This document shows, piece after piece, positions 50,452 to 60,480 of a stretch of 64,000 bases of DNA. Location of the stretch: NCBI RefSeq assembly GCF_002005205.3, contig NZ_CP019702.2:1492001-1556000 (forward strand), read 5' to 3'. The first letter of the stretch is position 1. Each line of letters starts with the position of its first letter. The notes below the pieces were generated by a model that worked only from the letters and a program-made list of their open reading frames with translations, ran no database searches and was not told the DNA's origin. Source of the DNA: Rhizobium rhizogenes. GTDB lineage: Bacteria; Pseudomonadota; Alphaproteobacteria; Rhizobiales; Rhizobiaceae. A program made the position numbers and the translations under genes.

Positions 50452-52401
50452 ATGACGGAACCACTGATCCGCGTACGTGGGGTATCCCGCGCTTTCCCCG
50501 CAGGCGACGAGATGGTGCGGGTGCTGAAAGACGTCGACCTCGACATCGAGGCCGGCGAGATGATGGCCATCATCGGTGCTTCTGGCTCCGGTAAGTCGAC
50601 GCTGATGAACATCCTTGGCTGCCTTGATCGTCCGACGGACGGCAGCTACTGGATCGAAGGACGCGAGACCTCGAAGATGTCCGTGGACGAACTGGCGGCG
50701 CTACGCCGTGAGCGTTTTGGTTTCATCTTCCAGCGCTATCATCTGCTTGGCGATCTCAGCGCGGCCAGCAACGTCGAGGTGCCGGCCATCTATGCCGGAC
50801 GCAGCCGATCCGACCGACACAAGCGAGCGATCTCCTTGTTGACCCGGTTGGGCCTTGCCGAGCGGACGGGCAATATCCCCGGCAAGCTTTCGGGCGGCCA
50901 GCAGCAGCGAGTGTCGATCGCCCGCGCCCTGATGAATGGTGGCGAGATAATTCTGGCCGACGAACCGACCGGAGCGCTGGATACGCACAGTGGCGCCGAA
51001 GTCATGAAGATCCTGCGCGAGCTTCATGCCGAAGGGCACACCATCATCCTCGTCACTCACGACAAGAAGATCGCCGAACACGCGGATCGGGTTGTAGAGA
51101 TCAGCGACGGCGTTATCATTTCCGACGAGCGCAATATATCCAAATCCGTCGCGACGGCCCGTCCCATCCGCGAGCACGCGCCGGGCGCTGGCTGGCGTGG
51201 TGCAATTGACCGGATGACTGAGGCCTTTCGTATGGCGGGCGCGGCAATATGGGCGCACAAGATGCGCTCGCTTCTGACCATGCTCGGCATCATCATCGGT
51301 ATCGCCTCAGTGGCGGCTATTTCGGCACTGGGAGCCGGCTCGCAGCAACAAATCCTGAGCAGTATCAGTTCGCTCGGCACCAACACGATCGAGGTGCGGG
51401 CCGGTAAAGGCTTCGGCGATCTGGAAGCGGGCAAGATACGGACGCTGGTTCCCGCCGATGCCGAAGCGCTAGTGAACCAGCCCTATGTCGACAGCGTGAC
51501 ACCAACCGTCACGACGAGCGTAACTGTCAAGCGCGCCGCCGTGGCCGTCAATGCGTCAGTCACCGGAGTTGGCGCGGACTTCTTTCGTGTACGGGGCCTT
51601 GAGCTGGCGCATGGACAGCTGTTCGACGCCCAGGATGTTATCGCCTACAGCCAGAATGTGGTGATCGATGCAAATGCTGCGCGAGACCTGTTTCCAGACC
51701 GGGTAAACCCGGTGGGGCAGGTCATCCTTCTGGGCACAATGCCTGCGAGGGTCGTGGGTGTGACGAAACGGGAAAACTCCTTCGGCCCGGCGGTTGATAC
51801 GTTGACCGTTTATGCGCCCTACACAACCGTCATGGGCCGCATGCTGGGTCGTCCGAACGTCGACGGCATAACGGTCCGTATCAGAGACGATGTCGATCCG
51901 GGCAATGTCGAGGCCGCAGTTTCCCGCCTTATCGAGCGTCGGCATGGCGCGAAAGACTTCTTCCTCACCAACTCGGCGACCATTCGCGAGACTATCGAGA
52001 CCACCACGCAAACCCTGACGTTGCTGATTTCGTCAGTCGCCGTGATCTCGCTGATTGTCGGCGGCATCGGCGTGATGAATATCATGCTGGTCTCCGTGAC
52101 CGAACGCACCAAGGAGATCGGCGTTCGTGTGGCCGTCGGGGCGCGCCGCAGCGACATCCTTTCCCAGTTCCTGATCGAGGCCGTCATGGTTTGCCTTGTC
52201 GGCGGCTTCATGGGAGTGATGCTCGCCCTCGGGATCAGCGCTCTTTTCAATTTGCTGAGCCCCGACTTCAAAATGATCTTCTCTTCGGGCTCCATCATGG
52301 TGGCCTTCGCCTGCTCAACCCTGATCGGAATCGTCTTCGGCTTCCTTCCCGCCCGCAATGCGGCAAAGCTGGACCCGATCGAAGCCTTGGCGCGTGATTG
52401 A
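50452..52401 (+). CDS. macB: MacB-like ABC efflux ATPase-permease
   Basis: A 649-residue fusion. The N-terminal ATPase (1 to about 230) has Walker [23 protein letters not shown], signature LSGGQQQR and Walker [13 protein letters not shown]. The mechanotransmission permease part follows. It has TM1 ([20 protein letters not shown]), a large periplasmic domain (about 300-510), and three C-terminal membrane helices ([20 protein letters not shown] and later). This is the MacB topology. Such pumps export macrolides, lipopeptides, protoporphyrin or toxins. It belongs with macA and is probably switched on by the two-component system upstream. Confidence 0.93.
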   Translation: MTEPLIRVRGVSRAFPAGDEMVRVLKDVDLDIEAGEMMAIIGASGSGKSTLMNILGCLDRPTDGSYWIEGRETSKMSVDELAALRRERFGFIFQRYHLLGDLSAASNVEVPAIYAGRSRSDRHKRAISLLTRLGLAERTGNIPGKLSGGQQQRVSIARALMNGGEIILADEPTGALDTHSGAEVMKILRELHAEGHTIILVTHDKKIAEHADRVVEISDGVIISDERNISKSVATARPIREHAPGAGWRGAIDRMTEAFRMAGAAIWAHKMRSLLTMLGIIIGIASVAAISALGAGSQQQILSSISSLGTNTIEVRAGKGFGDLEAGKIRTLVPADAEALVNQPYVDSVTPTVTTSVTVKRAAVAVNASVTGVGADFFRVRGLELAHGQLFDAQDVIAYSQNVVIDANAARDLFPDRVNPVGQVILLGTMPARVVGVTKRENSFGPAVDTLTVYAPYTTVMGRMLGRPNVDGITVRIRDDVDPGNVEAAVSRLIERRHGAKDFFLTNSATIRETIETTTQTLTLLISSVAVISLIVGGIGVMNIMLVSVTERTKEIGVRVAVGARRSDILSQFLIEAVMVCLVGGFMGVMLALGISALFNLLSPDFKMIFSSGSIMVAFACSTLIGIVFGFLPARNAAKLDPIEALARD

Positions 52402-52674
52402 TGAACCGCAAACGCCTGCTTGGTTGCGATGCAACGATATTCGTGTCCAACGTAGATATGATCGCAAAGGGCAAACTGGAGGGCGGTGCATTAGCGGTCT
52501 TTATGGAGCCGCCGTATATTCAGACAGGCTGAGACTCAATTGGGGTAACAATGTTTGCCATGTTGGCTTTAGGGCACCCGGCTATGGGGAGGTAACGATG
52601 GCAATGAGGTCGAAAGCGGCCTTGCAATCCTGTCCCCGTTACTTCCGGTTGCTATTATTGAATCTCGCGTAATG
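52402..52674. other. Intergenic, nothing recognisable
   Basis: About 270 bases between macB and the leftward NmrA-family gene. A frame continuing from within macB to 52672 has no family-like composition. No clear terminator with a T-run was found. Confidence 0.4.
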
Positions 52675-53562
52675 TCACGAGACTGATGCTGATATGGCTG
52701 CATCTAACAACCTGCGCCCATTGCCCGCAAGCCAGGACCTGAAAGTCAGCAGGTCGGGGTTGATTTCGCGCATGAGTTTCAGATCGACCTGCTCGGCGAG
52801 CGGACCGTCTACCAGGCTCTTTGCCATATGCGCGAGATCAGCGTTTGCAGCGAGAACGGCGTCGGGAAACCGTTCGTAGGTTATCGGCCGGCCGGCCGCT
52901 TCGCTGAAGGCGACCTCAAGTTCATGTCCGGTCAAGCGGTCGCTCGCGACTTTAAATCTTGTGCCGCCAAAGCGGGGCTTGTTGGCAAACACGGCAGCAA
53001 CAAACCTGCCGATGTCTTCCACGGCTGTGAGCTGAATGGAATGGTCCGGCCGGATCAAGGATATCAATCGGCCCTCATCCAGACCGAAGCCAGGTCGCAC
53101 CAGCATTTCCATGAAAATCATCGGCCGGATGATGGTCGTAGTCATGTCGAGCTGCCGAATATGCGCTTCGATACGAGGCTTGGCGTCGAAACGCGGAACG
53201 CCTGTCAGTTCATTCCCCGCGCTGGCGCCTGACGAATAAACAAAATGGTTGATGCCTGTTTCGGCAGCGATATCCGCAATCGATATACCATGACGGACTT
53301 CGTCTTCGGCAGCCAGGCTGGCTGGCAGTACGCTAAAGACACCGTAAGCGTCTTTCATCGCTGTGCGGATTACATTGGTCTCTTCAAATGAACCCTGCAC
53401 AAGCTCGATGCCTGCATTGCGCAATTGCAGAGATGCAGCTTTGCTGGAGTCTGGAACGAGTGCGCGTACAGGCCATCCCGCCTTCAACAAGGCTCTGGCG
53501 ACAGATCCTCCCTGTCTTCCGGTAGCGCCGAAAACCAGAATGGGGTGCTTGCTATTGGTCAC
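52675..53562 (-). CDS. NmrA-family NAD(P)-binding oxidoreductase/sensor
   Basis: A 295-residue atypical SDR of the NmrA/HSCARG group. It opens with FGATGRQGGSVARALLKAG, the Rossmann motif of the family, followed by RALVPDSS in place of a typical Asp for NAD; this favours NADP. Then VYSSGASAG and a C-terminal helical cap. Members are quinone or aldehyde reductases (QorB/YtfG type) or redox sensors that bind NADP. The start is GTG 53562, with GAGGG upstream; a frame extending to 53688 crosses the divergent promoter. It is divergent from an HxlR regulator, a common redox-sensing pair. Confidence 0.85.
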   Translation of the reverse strand: MTNSKHPILVFGATGRQGGSVARALLKAGWPVRALVPDSSKAASLQLRNAGIELVQGSFEETNVIRTAMKDAYGVFSVLPASLAAEDEVRHGISIADIAAETGINHFVYSSGASAGNELTGVPRFDAKPRIEAHIRQLDMTTTIIRPMIFMEMLVRPGFGLDEGRLISLIRPDHSIQLTAVEDIGRFVAAVFANKPRFGGTRFKVASDRLTGHELEVAFSEAAGRPITYERFPDAVLAANADLAHMAKSLVDGPLAEQVDLKLMREINPDLLTFRSWLAGNGRRLLDAAISASVS

Positions 53563-53651
53563 TTGAAACCCTCGCGTTAAACAAGGGCTGTCTATATATA
53601 TGAATGTAATTCTGCCGGAAGACGGCACATTTTTCAGCATCAGGCACAAGG

Positions 53652-54065
53652 ATGATACCCTTGGATAAACAGATCGATGCCAACACACCGCGCAGATCAG
53701 GGAACGACAGGCAATTCAGACCCATCCCGTCAAACGGGGTCTGCAGCCTGCTAAGTGACAAATGGACTGTGCCGGTTCTTTGGCGCCTTTCTCTCGCTGA
53801 GGATTATCGGCTCCGCTTTTCTGCATTGAGAAAAGAGGTCCGTGAAATCACTCAGCGCATGCTGACGCTCACGCTGCGTAATCTCGAGCGCGAGGGATTC
53901 GTTATACGTCACTATTTCCCCGAAGTGCCACCACGCGTTGAGTATGAGCTGACGGATATAGGTCACGGAGCCTTACACGCCCTTGAAGGGTTCAACTTCT
54001 GGGTCCATGACAATCTGGACGCCATCAGAGAGCGCCGGCGCGCTTACGACCAGGGAGAGTTGTAA
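53652..54065 (+). CDS. HxlR-family transcriptional regulator
   Basis: A 137-residue winged-helix regulator of the HxlR/DUF24 type: CSLLSDKWTVPVLWRLSL, ALRKEVREITQRMLTLTLRN and VEYELTDIGHGAL. A Cys lies just before the first helix (VCSLLSDKW), where redox-sensing relatives such as QorR, YodB and HypR carry a reactive thiol. It diverges from the NmrA-family gene across 89 bases containing AT-rich elements (tatatata near 53592). It likely represses that gene until quinone or electrophile stress modifies the Cys; this is inferred from family and context. ATG 53652 follows AAGGATG. Confidence 0.88.
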   Translation: MIPLDKQIDANTPRRSGNDRQFRPIPSNGVCSLLSDKWTVPVLWRLSLAEDYRLRFSALRKEVREITQRMLTLTLRNLEREGFVIRHYFPEVPPRVEYELTDIGHGALHALEGFNFWVHDNLDAIRERRRAYDQGEL

Positions 54066-54310
54066 ATCCAAGTGACCGAAATTGGCTGAGAAGGTCAGAT
54101 GTCGGTCCAGGTTAGCAGCGCCCGGCTACGCTCGCTTTCCTCAGCAGATATTTCATCCCCGGCTTCCAGGATTGCACAATCTGCTCGCGGGCCTAAATCA
54201 GCTATTCGAACGTGGCCAAGTTATTGGCTCGTCTACGAAACTTCCGCTGCTGGAGTTTTGTGATGACAATGTCATTGGTTCGAATCCCCTTCAAAGCGGA
54301 AGACTAGTAA

Positions 54311-54988
54311 CTACTCATCACCCGGGACTCCATAGGAGGGGGCCGCTCGTGGATCCAGAGCACGTGTTACATAGTCCTGCGCCTGCGACTGGTAGACATT
54401 CCATGCCCGGGCCACCGCTGCAATCGGGCAACCTTCGTCCAGCCAGTCGATCCGCAATTCGGCATACGGCCAAGGCTGTTTGTCAACGATGAGTAAGCCG
54501 GCTGAACGCACGGGACCGGCTTCGCCCCCCGCATCAACGGCTGCCTTGAGCGCTGCAACCAGCCGGTCTCCCAAGGTGCCCGACGTTGTCTCGAACGTTT
54601 CGATCATTGCTTTCGGTACACCATCGTTTGCCAGCAGGTTTCCCGCCGCCACACACTGATTGCCGGTTACAGAGGTCCATATTCCAAGCGCATTTTCGCC
54701 GGAATGAATGGCGGTAGCGCCCGATGCATCCACTGCCAGCAACTGGCGGTAGCCGGGAAAACCATCACTCTGCCGGGCTGTTACAACCGCATCCGCAGCA
54801 CTGGCGCCGTCTTTCAGCGCAGCAAGCATTCGTGGTCCAAGAGCCGGATTGGTGACATTCTGAGTCGCGACTGCTCCTATGCCGGCCTCGGCCCAGGCGC
54901 ATCGGGCTGCAACAGCAGGGGATGAAGATGAAATTGCGACGCCGAACTGGCCTGTCGTTTCGCAGCGCGCGACGATTGAGAAGGTCAT
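54311..54988 (-). CDS. DUF1028 family protein (Ntn-hydrolase-like)
   Basis: A 225-residue DUF1028 protein. The opening MTFSIVARCETTGQFGVAIS and SSPAVAARCAWAEAGIGAVATQ are characteristic, as is GSGENALG-like HSGENALGIW and GLLIVDKQPWPYAELRID. The fold is related to Ntn hydrolases. Function is unproven, but members recur beside RidA, amidohydrolase and ABC transporter genes for nitrogenous compounds. ATG 54988 is used; ATG 55000 adds three residues. It is the last gene of a leftward trio with RidA and a flavin monooxygenase, opposite a LysR regulator. 54066-54310 to its right side holds nothing recognisable. Confidence 0.85.
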   Translation of the reverse strand: MTFSIVARCETTGQFGVAISSSSPAVAARCAWAEAGIGAVATQNVTNPALGPRMLAALKDGASAADAVVTARQSDGFPGYRQLLAVDASGATAIHSGENALGIWTSVTGNQCVAAGNLLANDGVPKAMIETFETTSGTLGDRLVAALKAAVDAGGEAGPVRSAGLLIVDKQPWPYAELRIDWLDEGCPIAAVARAWNVYQSQAQDYVTRALDPRAAPSYGVPGDE

Positions 54989-55057
54989 GGGAAACTCCAT
55001 CCTTGGGACGGCCGGCCACGCTTCTGCCGGCCGGCATCTGCCGAAGCGTATCTGGTA

Positions 55058-55471
55058 TCAGTCAGGGATGACGGCCGTGGCGTCGATCTCGACAAGCCAT
55101 TCGGGCCTCGCGAGTGCCACCACGACAAGCCCCGTGCAGACGGGGTAAACGCCCTTGATGTACTCGCCCATGGTCCGGTAGACGGCCTCTCGGTGGCGGA
55201 CGTCGGTGAGATAGACGACAAGTTTGGTGACATGCTCCATCTGGCCACCGCTTTCCTGAACGAGTTGGCGAATGTTCTGCATGACCTTGTGCGTCTGCTC
55301 GACCGGATCATGGCTATCGATGTTCTTGGCGGTATCGAGATCCTGCGGGCATTGGCCGCGCAGGAAAATCGTCGTGCCGCGGGCGACGACGGCCTGGCAG
55401 AGATCGTTGTCGAGGTTCTGCTCCGGATAGGTTTCTTTGGTGTTGAACTTGCGAATGCGCGTATGTGCCAT
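55058..55471 (-). CDS. RidA-family reactive imine/enamine deaminase
   Basis: A 137-residue RidA (YjgF/YER057c) superfamily protein. RidA hydrolyses reactive imines such as 2-iminobutanoate to ketoacids and ammonia. Seen here are GTTIFLRGQCPQD, QTHKVMQNIRQLVQESGG, VTKLVVYLTDVRHREAVYR and the C-terminal RPEWLVEIDATAVIPD, matching the family block ALP..LVEIE. The usual key Arg that binds the carboxylate falls in the DVRHREAVYR segment. ATG 55471 has GGAG six bases upstream; ATG 55483 is possible. Together with the monooxygenase it may clear the imine left by oxidation of an amine substrate. Confidence 0.88.
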   Translation of the reverse strand: MAHTRIRKFNTKETYPEQNLDNDLCQAVVARGTTIFLRGQCPQDLDTAKNIDSHDPVEQTHKVMQNIRQLVQESGGQMEHVTKLVVYLTDVRHREAVYRTMGEYIKGVYPVCTGLVVVALARPEWLVEIDATAVIPD

Positions 55472-55528
55472 TCTCGTCTCCATGGGATTGTTCGTGCAAT
55501 GGGCTGGTTGTCTGCTGCGCCTTGGGAT

Positions 55529-56779
55529 TCAATCCTGCGGCTTGTACGCCAGATAATTGTCCTGAATGGCTATGTGGTCGGCCACATACTTGGCATCGTG
55601 CCATACACCCCAGATGAAACTGGAGCCGCGGCCGGACAGCCAGGGAAGACCGAGAAAATAGATGCCCTTTTCGGGGCTGACCCCACGCTGGTGTTTCGGG
55701 CGGCCAACGTCGTCGAACGCATTGACCCGAAGCCAGCTGTAGTCCGATGTGAAGCCCGTTGCCCAGATTATCGTCGTCACGTTTGCTGCGCGCAGATCAA
55801 GCTCGCGCAGCGGGTTGGTCACACAGTCAACCTGCGGTCCGAGGATACGTGCGTCGGGCTCCCGAGGCAGGTCGAGGCCGTTGCGGGCAACAAAGGCATC
55901 CGCCTCATCGAGCAGTGACAGATAATTCTGGTCGCCGCGATCAAGATTGCGGCCAAGGTCGTCTGCAAATGACAGCGATCCGTCACGATAAGCTCCCGTC
56001 ATGCCGGCAAGCATCATGCCCTGCCCGGCCAGTCGCCGGAAATCAATGGTGTTTCCACCGCGAGCACCGCTGACGGCGATGGTGACGTGCTCCGAGCCCG
56101 GGGTCTGAGCCTGCGCGTCCCATTTCCCGAGGACACCAAGCCACCAGACGAAGTCGCGGCCACGATAGGAGCGGGGAGGGCGGTCATGCGGGCCGACCGA
56201 AAGATAGACCTTGCGTCCTGCGAGCATCAGTTCCTCGGCGATCTGGACGCCGGATGACCCTGCGCCGACCACCAGAACCGCGCCTTCGGCGAGTTGGGCC
56301 GGATTGCGATAGTCGCTCGAATGCATCTGCGTTACGCCAGCATCGTCGGGGACGATCGGGGGAATGGAGGGTTTTTGAAACGGACCGGTGGCGGCGACGA
56401 CGTTAAGGGCTTCGATCACGCCATCAGAGGTTTCGACGCGGAAGCCTGGACGGTCTTCCAGACGTTCCACATTGACGACGTCGACACCACACCGGATCGG
56501 TGCCTTGTGCAGGCCTGCATAGGCTTCAAAATAGTCTGCCACACCGTCCTTGGGAACGAATGTATCCGGGTGACCTGGAAAATCCATGCCTGGAAAACGG
56601 TCATGCCATGCGGGGCCATTGGCGACCAGTGAATCCCAGCGCATCGAGCGCCAGCGTTCCGCGATGCGACCGCGCTCCAGCACGAGATAGTCGACACCGT
56701 TGCGGCTTAGATGTTCGCTCATGGCCACACCGGCCTGGCCGGCTCCGACAACCAGTGTATGGATCTTCTCGACTGACAT
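55529..56779 (-). CDS. Flavin-dependent monooxygenase (FMO/YUCCA-like)
   Basis: A 416-residue class B-type flavoprotein monooxygenase. It has an FAD motif VVGAGQAGVAMSEHL, a second nucleotide motif VVGAGSSGVQIAEEL for NADPH, HSSDY between them (the His-x-x-x-Tyr end of the FMO signature), and WATGFTSDYSW near the C-terminus. It lacks a signal or membrane anchor. These enzymes oxygenate amines, thioethers or ketones. ATG 56779 lies behind AGGGCG. It is the first gene of the leftward trio with RidA and DUF1028, so oxidation of a nitrogen-containing substrate is a good guess. Confidence 0.88.
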   Translation of the reverse strand: MSVEKIHTLVVGAGQAGVAMSEHLSRNGVDYLVLERGRIAERWRSMRWDSLVANGPAWHDRFPGMDFPGHPDTFVPKDGVADYFEAYAGLHKAPIRCGVDVVNVERLEDRPGFRVETSDGVIEALNVVAATGPFQKPSIPPIVPDDAGVTQMHSSDYRNPAQLAEGAVLVVGAGSSGVQIAEELMLAGRKVYLSVGPHDRPPRSYRGRDFVWWLGVLGKWDAQAQTPGSEHVTIAVSGARGGNTIDFRRLAGQGMMLAGMTGAYRDGSLSFADDLGRNLDRGDQNYLSLLDEADAFVARNGLDLPREPDARILGPQVDCVTNPLRELDLRAANVTTIIWATGFTSDYSWLRVNAFDDVGRPKHQRGVSPEKGIYFLGLPWLSGRGSSFIWGVWHDAKYVADHIAIQDNYLAYKPQD

Positions 56780-57062
56780 GCATTCGCCCTTTTCTGTTTT
56801 GCCGCAACCCACCGCTTGGCGTCAGCTATCGTTCCGCTCTAGCGAACGGTTTGCATTCGGAAAATTATGATTTGCTGCAGCACTGGTTAGGATTGGCGAA
56901 AGCAGCGTCTTGCTCCGCCGTTCATGTGATGAACGGTTGCAGGGCCAGCAGAACATTTACATTTTGGCAAACGGCACATAATAAATTCACCTCGATAGTC
57001 CGCCGTCTGGGAGCGGGCATATGGTCGCGCTCTCGGTGCGCCACTTGGCATCAGGGCCTCAA
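56780..57062. other. Divergent control region of LysR cluster
   Basis: About 280 bases between the leftward monooxygenase and the rightward lysR gene, AT-richer than its flanks from 56860 to 57000. It is the expected binding region of the LysR protein. No single T-N11-A box stands out as certain by eye. Confidence 0.4.
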
Positions 57063-58016
57063 ATGCGTTTCACCTTGCGTCAGCTCGAATACTTTATTGC
57101 AACGGCCGAGGCCGGTTCGATAACTCTGGCGTCGGACCGCATCCACGTGTCGCAGCCATCCATTTCGACAGCTATCTCCCAGTTGGAAATCGAGCTCAAC
57201 ACCCAGCTTTTCCTGCGCCGTCATGCCCAGGGGTTGTCGTTGACACCGGCCGGGCAAAAGCTTTTGCTGCAGGCAAAAGCCGTGATAGAACAGGTTCAGA
57301 ACCTCTATACCGCTGCCTCCGAGGCGACCGAACAGATCCGCGGGACACTGTCGCTTGGATGTCTCTTGACCTTCGCGCCGATGTTGCTGCCGGAGGTGAG
57401 CCAGAGCTTCAAGACGGCCTATCCAAGCGTCACTATCAGGCCGACGGTTGCAGATCACCGAACCTTGCTGACGCGGCTTGAGCGTGCCGAACTCGATATC
57501 GCGCTCTCCTATGACCTTCTCGTTCCGGAAGGTTTCGAGTTTACACCGCTTGCGGAATTGCCCCCTTATGTGCAGGTCGCGGAAACGGACCCACTGGCAC
57601 AGCGCTCGGCAATTTCGCTTTCCGAGCTTGAGGAACACGAGTTCATCCTGCTCGATCTGCCGCTTTCGCGGGATTATTTCCTGGGTTTGTTTGCCGCTGC
57701 CGGTGCCACGCCCAACATCGTCGCGCAGATCCAGCATCAGGAGGTCATCCGCACGATGGTGGGCAATCGTTATGGCTACACCCTTGCCAATGTCCGTCCG
57801 AAGAACAAGGCTGCATTGGATGGAAAGCGACTTGTCGGCCTTCGCCTGTCGGGGGAGCATAAACCCATGCGCATTGGCCTGATCCGCATAGGCCAGCAGG
57901 TATCTACCCGCCTTGTCCGTACCTTTGAGGACCATTGCCGCAATCTGATTTCCGACAATTATGTGCCGGGTATGGAGGCGCCGATCCTCAACCTCCGCCG
58001 CACGGACCAGAGCTAG
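57063..58016 (+). CDS. LysR-family transcriptional regulator
   Basis: A 317-residue LysR regulator. The N-terminal winged helix-turn-helix (RFTLRQLEYFIATAEAGSIT, then HVSQPSISTAISQLE) is followed by a linker helix and a two-lobe effector domain (RGTLSLGCLLTFAPMLLPEV). ATG 57063 starts exactly at the LysR domain; an upstream GTG-type extension to 57021 is not needed. It diverges from the monooxygenase trio and precedes the GH3-M20-importer genes, so it probably controls both arms in response to the imported compound or a product. Confidence 0.92.
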   Translation: MRFTLRQLEYFIATAEAGSITLASDRIHVSQPSISTAISQLEIELNTQLFLRRHAQGLSLTPAGQKLLLQAKAVIEQVQNLYTAASEATEQIRGTLSLGCLLTFAPMLLPEVSQSFKTAYPSVTIRPTVADHRTLLTRLERAELDIALSYDLLVPEGFEFTPLAELPPYVQVAETDPLAQRSAISLSELEEHEFILLDLPLSRDYFLGLFAAAGATPNIVAQIQHQEVIRTMVGNRYGYTLANVRPKNKAALDGKRLVGLRLSGEHKPMRIGLIRIGQQVSTRLVRTFEDHCRNLISDNYVPGMEAPILNLRRTDQS

Positions 58017-58137
58017 GCTCGTTTTTTTCAAAGCACCAGTTCCGAATATCTTATTTTGTTTTTTTGTCGCTGGCTGACAGTGTGCGCGCCAAACACCGCA
58101 CTGTCAGTTCGGTGATTGCCGCATTACGGAGCCCAGC

Positions 58138-60480
58138 ATGCTAGACAAAAGCCAGTCCGCACACCAGACAATCCCATCAGTGGTCGAGGCGATGACCAAT
58201 CAAGAAAAGGTCGATCTCCTCTCCGGTTTCGGTATGTGGAAGACTGCGGCTGTCCCGGCTTACGGGATCAAGCCGATCGTGATGACGGATGGCACCTACG
58301 GCGTACGCTACTCGATTCCGCAGATCGATAGTGACGAGCGTGGTGGAATGGATCTCGATGCTTTTCTTTCGGTCGTGAACCAGCGCGCCAGCGATGTTGC
58401 TATTGCCTGGGGCGAGATGAAGCCCGCAACCTGTTTTCCTAACGGCTCTGCCATGGGCAACAGCTGGGATGAAGTCCTGATGCAACGGTTGGGAGAGCTC
58501 CTTGGCAAGGAATGCCGTGCAATGGGCGTGCATCTGCTGCTTGGGCCCGGCATCAACCTGCGCCGCACGCCCCTTGCTGGCCGGTCCTATGAGTATTATT
58601 CGGAAGACCCGCTGGTTACAGGCAAGCTTTCGGCAGCCGTCATCGAAGGAATCCAGTCGCAAGGTGTCGGCACATCGCTCAAGCACTTTGCCTGCAACAA
58701 TTCCGAAGTCGAACGCACAACGATGGACAGTGTCGTCGAGGAACGGGCTCTTCGGGAAATTTATCTCAAGGGTTTCGAGATCGCGATCAAGCAATCGAGG
58801 CCCTGGACAATCATGTCCTCCTATAACCGTCTGAATGGTGTCCAGGCATCCCAGGACCCCTGGCTTCTCGATCAGGTTCTTCGCAAGGAATGGGGTTTTG
58901 AAGGTGTCGTGGTTTCCGACTGGCATGGCATCAAGGACCGCGCAGTATCGCTGGTCGCTGGCGGTGATCTCGACATGCCGGAAAGCCCGCGCCGCAAGGC
59001 CGACCTTCTCGCCGCACTCGATAGTGGAGCTGTTTCGGCTGATGTTGCCGACCTTTCTTGCCGGCGCATGCTCGAGCTGATCGAGCTTTGCAACGAGGGA
59101 GCAAAGGCTCCCGTACCTGTCTATACGGCTGAGGAGCATCATGCCGAAGCCCGTGCAATGGCTGCTGCCTCGATGGTGCTTGTGCGCAACAACGGTGCCC
59201 TGCCGGTCAACCCCGACATGAAAACCATCCTTGTTGTTGGCCGCGATGCCGGGACACCTGTCATCCAGGGCTCCGGTTGTGCAACCACCATCCCGACGAT
59301 GGTCGATCAGCCATTGGATGAATTGCAGAAGGCCCTTGGTGTATCGCACACGCTGACATTCCGTGAAGAAGCTGACGCGGATACCCTCGCAATGGCAGGC
59401 AAGGCGGATCTGGTTCTCGTCTATACCTCGACGGAAGGAGCTTATGACGGAGAAGGCTCTGACAGAACGACACTTGCTCTCGGTCCAGGCCAGGACGAAA
59501 TGATTGCTGCTCTTGCCGCGGTTTCAAAGAACGTGGCTGTGGTGATTGCATGCCCGGATGCGGTTGAAATGCCGTGGATCGACCAGGTGAATGCCGTGCT
59601 CGTCACCTTCTATTCCGGCCAGGCGATGGGTGGTGCGGTTGCAGATATTCTGAGCGGCAAGGTCAATCCGTCCGGCAAGCTGTCGGTTACTTTTCCCAAG
59701 CGTCTCTCGGACGTTCCAGGCTTCCTGCATTATCCGGGTGAAAACGGTCGTCATGTTTATGGTGAAGGCATTCATGTCGGTTATCGTGCCTACGACCTGC
59801 GTGAGGTGGAGCCGCTTTTCCCGTTCGGTCACGGCCTGAGCTACACGACGTTTGCCTATTCCGATCTGACCGTCTCCGCTTCCAGCATCGGTCTCAAGGA
59901 TGAGATTACCGTTGCTTTCACCGTTACCAATACCGGCGACCGCGCCGGTGGAGAAGTCGCGCAGCTTTATCTGCAGGCTCCGGGAAAGCGATTGAAGCGT
60001 TCGCTGCAGGAACTCAAGGGTTTCGCCAAGCCGGTGCTGGCGCCAGGCGCGAGCGAGCGTGTTGAAATCAACATCAAGGGCTCGGATCTGGCCGTCTGGG
60101 ACCCGGCGCTCGGGCGTTGGGTGCTTGAAGGAGTTGAAGCGCGGATCATCGTTGGCGCATCCTCGCGCGATCCGAAGCTTTCTGCCGGTCTGACGATCAA
60201 GCCCTCGGTCCTGCCGTTCCGCCGGATTGCCTACGACACCCAGCCTGCCTATGTGCTTCCGAACGCAATCGCTTGCGAACATATCTGCGCCTATCTGACG
60301 AGCCGTTGCAATATCTCTGCGGAGGACGCAATGCGCATGCTCAACCATTGCTCGAACTCGTTTTTTGGTATCTTCACGTCGCTTGAACGGCGTCTTCGCC
60401 TTTCCATTCCTGAGGCCGAGGTTGCTGGTCTGATTGCTGAGATCAACGCGGCGATGGATGCTGCGGAGGCGAAACTGTGA
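58138..60480 (+). CDS. Glycoside hydrolase family 3 beta-glycosidase
   Basis: A 780-residue GH3 enzyme. The (beta/alpha)8 barrel (about residues 15-310) has GPGINLRRTPLAGRSYEYYS, KHFACNNSE and the nucleophile Asp261 in VVSDWHGI. An alpha/beta sandwich (about 340-540; ILVVGRDAG, VLVTFYSGQAMGG) and a fibronectin III-like domain (about 590-680; FPFGHGLSYTTF, VTNTGDRAGGEVAQLYL) follow. The final 100 residues are a helical extension (CEHICAYLTSRCNIS) not usual for GH3. No signal peptide, so it acts in the cytosol on an imported glycoside. The deacylase gene overlaps its stop (GTGA). Confidence 0.92.
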   Translation: MLDKSQSAHQTIPSVVEAMTNQEKVDLLSGFGMWKTAAVPAYGIKPIVMTDGTYGVRYSIPQIDSDERGGMDLDAFLSVVNQRASDVAIAWGEMKPATCFPNGSAMGNSWDEVLMQRLGELLGKECRAMGVHLLLGPGINLRRTPLAGRSYEYYSEDPLVTGKLSAAVIEGIQSQGVGTSLKHFACNNSEVERTTMDSVVEERALREIYLKGFEIAIKQSRPWTIMSSYNRLNGVQASQDPWLLDQVLRKEWGFEGVVVSDWHGIKDRAVSLVAGGDLDMPESPRRKADLLAALDSGAVSADVADLSCRRMLELIELCNEGAKAPVPVYTAEEHHAEARAMAAASMVLVRNNGALPVNPDMKTILVVGRDAGTPVIQGSGCATTIPTMVDQPLDELQKALGVSHTLTFREEADADTLAMAGKADLVLVYTSTEGAYDGEGSDRTTLALGPGQDEMIAALAAVSKNVAVVIACPDAVEMPWIDQVNAVLVTFYSGQAMGGAVADILSGKVNPSGKLSVTFPKRLSDVPGFLHYPGENGRHVYGEGIHVGYRAYDLREVEPLFPFGHGLSYTTFAYSDLTVSASSIGLKDEITVAFTVTNTGDRAGGEVAQLYLQAPGKRLKRSLQELKGFAKPVLAPGASERVEINIKGSDLAVWDPALGRWVLEGVEARIIVGASSRDPKLSAGLTIKPSVLPFRRIAYDTQPAYVLPNAIACEHICAYLTSRCNISAEDAMRMLNHCSNSFFGIFTSLERRLRLSIPEAEVAGLIAEINAAMDAAEAKL

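Noticed and set aside
52358..52672. 104-codon frame after macB
   Set aside because: It starts within macB in another frame and lacks a ribosome site or protein-like composition.
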